From positions 248,001 through 312,000 of the forward strand of contig NZ_VTWS01000001.1 of assembly GCF_008727875.1 (NCBI RefSeq): a stretch of 64,000 nucleotides of DNA. The letters are read 5' to 3'. The notes beneath the pieces were generated by a model. That model was not told the DNA's origin. It saw only the letters and a program-made list of their open reading frames with translations, and made no database searches. The translations under genes were made by a program, and so were the position numbers. Below, piece after piece: positions 63,497 through 64,000 of the stretch (the stretch's first letter is position 1; each line of letters opens with the position of its first letter). This stretch comes from Larkinella humicola (GTDB taxonomy: Bacteria; Bacteroidota; Bacteroidia; Cytophagales; Spirosomataceae).

Positions 63497-63612
63497 TGTT
63501 AATAGCAAATGAGTATGCTGAGCACTCCAGGCGTGCCGGAGTACGCAACTAAGCCTATATCGCGTCCCTCCGGCACGCCTGGAGTGCTCAGCATACTCAT
63601 TTGCTATCAACA
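63497..63612. repeat. long inverted repeat with 45-bp arms
   Basis: Arms of 45 bp with a single mismatch (words TGTTAATAGCAAATGAG, TATGCTGAGCACTCCAGG, CGTGCCGGAG) around a 26-nt loop, flanked by CCCCGGAGGGG and GTGCCGCTGGCAC. It fills most of the 311-bp gap between the reductase gene and the His-rich gene; no coding sequence seen. Confidence 0.93.
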
Positions 63613-63705
63613 TTACGTGCCGCTGGCACTTAAACAACTGGTAGTAATCCTTTCATTGGTCAGGATGGCGTAGTTCTGGAAGAAGCGGAATGGTTTAAAC
63701 CGTAA

Positions 63706-64000
63706 CTAGTGCAGGATTGACGTTACTTGTGAGAAAGTTGATTCGGTTCGTTCCTGAATCTGCCGGATGTTGTCGAGCATGCCCAGTTGCAAATCGCGCA
63801 TTTTATCGGCGGGCAAATCTTTCAGCGTGGCATCCGCATGGTGGTGATGCTCGTGTTTGCCGTGATCGTGGTGGTGTTCGTGCGGCATTCCCGGCACCTC
63901 GACCAGGTTTTCTTCCCATTGTTCAAACGCCTTTTTCAGACTGTCGAGCGTCGTTACGGTCGCCAGCACAACGGGTTCCGAACGGTTTGCCAGCAGGATT
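63706..64000 (-). CDS. His-rich hypothetical protein, N-terminus outside window
   Basis: The frame is open from its stop to the window edge (97 codons visible) and continues upstream of the in-frame GTG at 63969, so the real start is probably outside. A histidine run HEHHHDHGKHEHHHH sits in the middle, followed by a charged amphipathic helix (DLQLGMLDNIRQIQERTEST). The His run suggests metal (Zn, Ni or Co) binding; no family is recognised. Confidence 0.6.
   Translation of the reverse strand, partial: ILLANRSEPVVLATVTTLDSLKKAFEQWEENLVEVPGMPHEHHHDHGKHEHHHHADATLKDLPADKMRDLQLGMLDNIRQIQERTESTFSQVTSILH

Overview
The window looks like chromosomal DNA of a Bacteroidota bacterium, most likely order Cytophagales and close to Spirosoma/Larkinella-type genomes. 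This is inferred from gene content: a gliding-motility/T9SS C-terminal sorting domain, a SusC-like carboxypeptidase-regulatory plus beta-barrel receptor, a LytS/LytR-type pair, DUF2807, TIGR03643, ribosomal protein THX, a CzcA-TolC fusion, and TAnnTTTG -7 boxes. GC is moderate (roughly 55% by eye). No rRNA, tRNA, CRISPR array, transposase or integrase was seen; this is ordinary, densely packed chromosome rather than a mobile island.

Left part (1-9.3 kb): a truncated BNR/sortilin beta-propeller protein on the minus strand, a NIPSNAP protein, a YopX-like protein, a secreted unknown, then a five-gene plus-strand run. That run has an ECF sigma factor overlapping a protein with a short cytoplasmic segment, one inner-membrane helix, a long disordered linker and an outer-membrane-like beta-barrel (a probable envelope-spanning anti-sigma factor), followed by a Rieske lipoprotein, a histidine-bearing four-helix membrane protein and YceI. 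I consider this the most interesting system in the window.

9.2-17.4 kb: heavy-metal efflux operon (small His-containing secreted protein, RND pump fused to its TolC-like channel, periplasmic adaptor), then an ArsR-rhodanese regulator without obvious metal-binding cysteines, a receiver-only response regulator and small unknowns. 17.5-28.8 kb: penicillin-acylase-type Ntn hydrolase, zinc-less alcohol dehydrogenase, membrane-anchored MutS-like ATPase, a papain-protease/alpha-beta-hydrolase fusion beside a VWA protein, and Sua5. 28.9-35.6 kb: an ECF42-type sigma factor with its DGPF partner, a periplasmic sugar-oxidation module (GMC dehydrogenase, small TAT subunit, Gfo/Idh oxidoreductase) and a T9SS-type protein. 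35.6-48 kb: PPOX protein, PMT/TPR membrane protein, THX, SRPBCC protein, sterol-desaturase-like hydroxylase, LytTR two-component pair, TonB-type barrel, ABC-F ATPase and DUF2807 lipoprotein. 48-64 kb: GH130, a frameshifted GH13 branching-type enzyme, ModF-like double ABC ATPase, SWIM/SNF2 helicase, GH127, OmpR-type two-component pair, DUF5666-like secreted protein, thioredoxin-reductase-like oxidoreductase, and the end of a His-rich protein.

A second striking aspect is intergenic: about ten gaps carry long, nearly perfect inverted repeats (arms of roughly 20-45 bp) built from a few recurring 'word' families (AAATGTAAAA-type, GGTTTACGGTTTTCAG-type, AGTTAAGAGTT-type, CCCCTAAAGGGG-type and others), plus a 19-bp tandem array and a roughly 25-bp array. 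They lie between convergent, co-directional and divergent genes and are not simple terminators.
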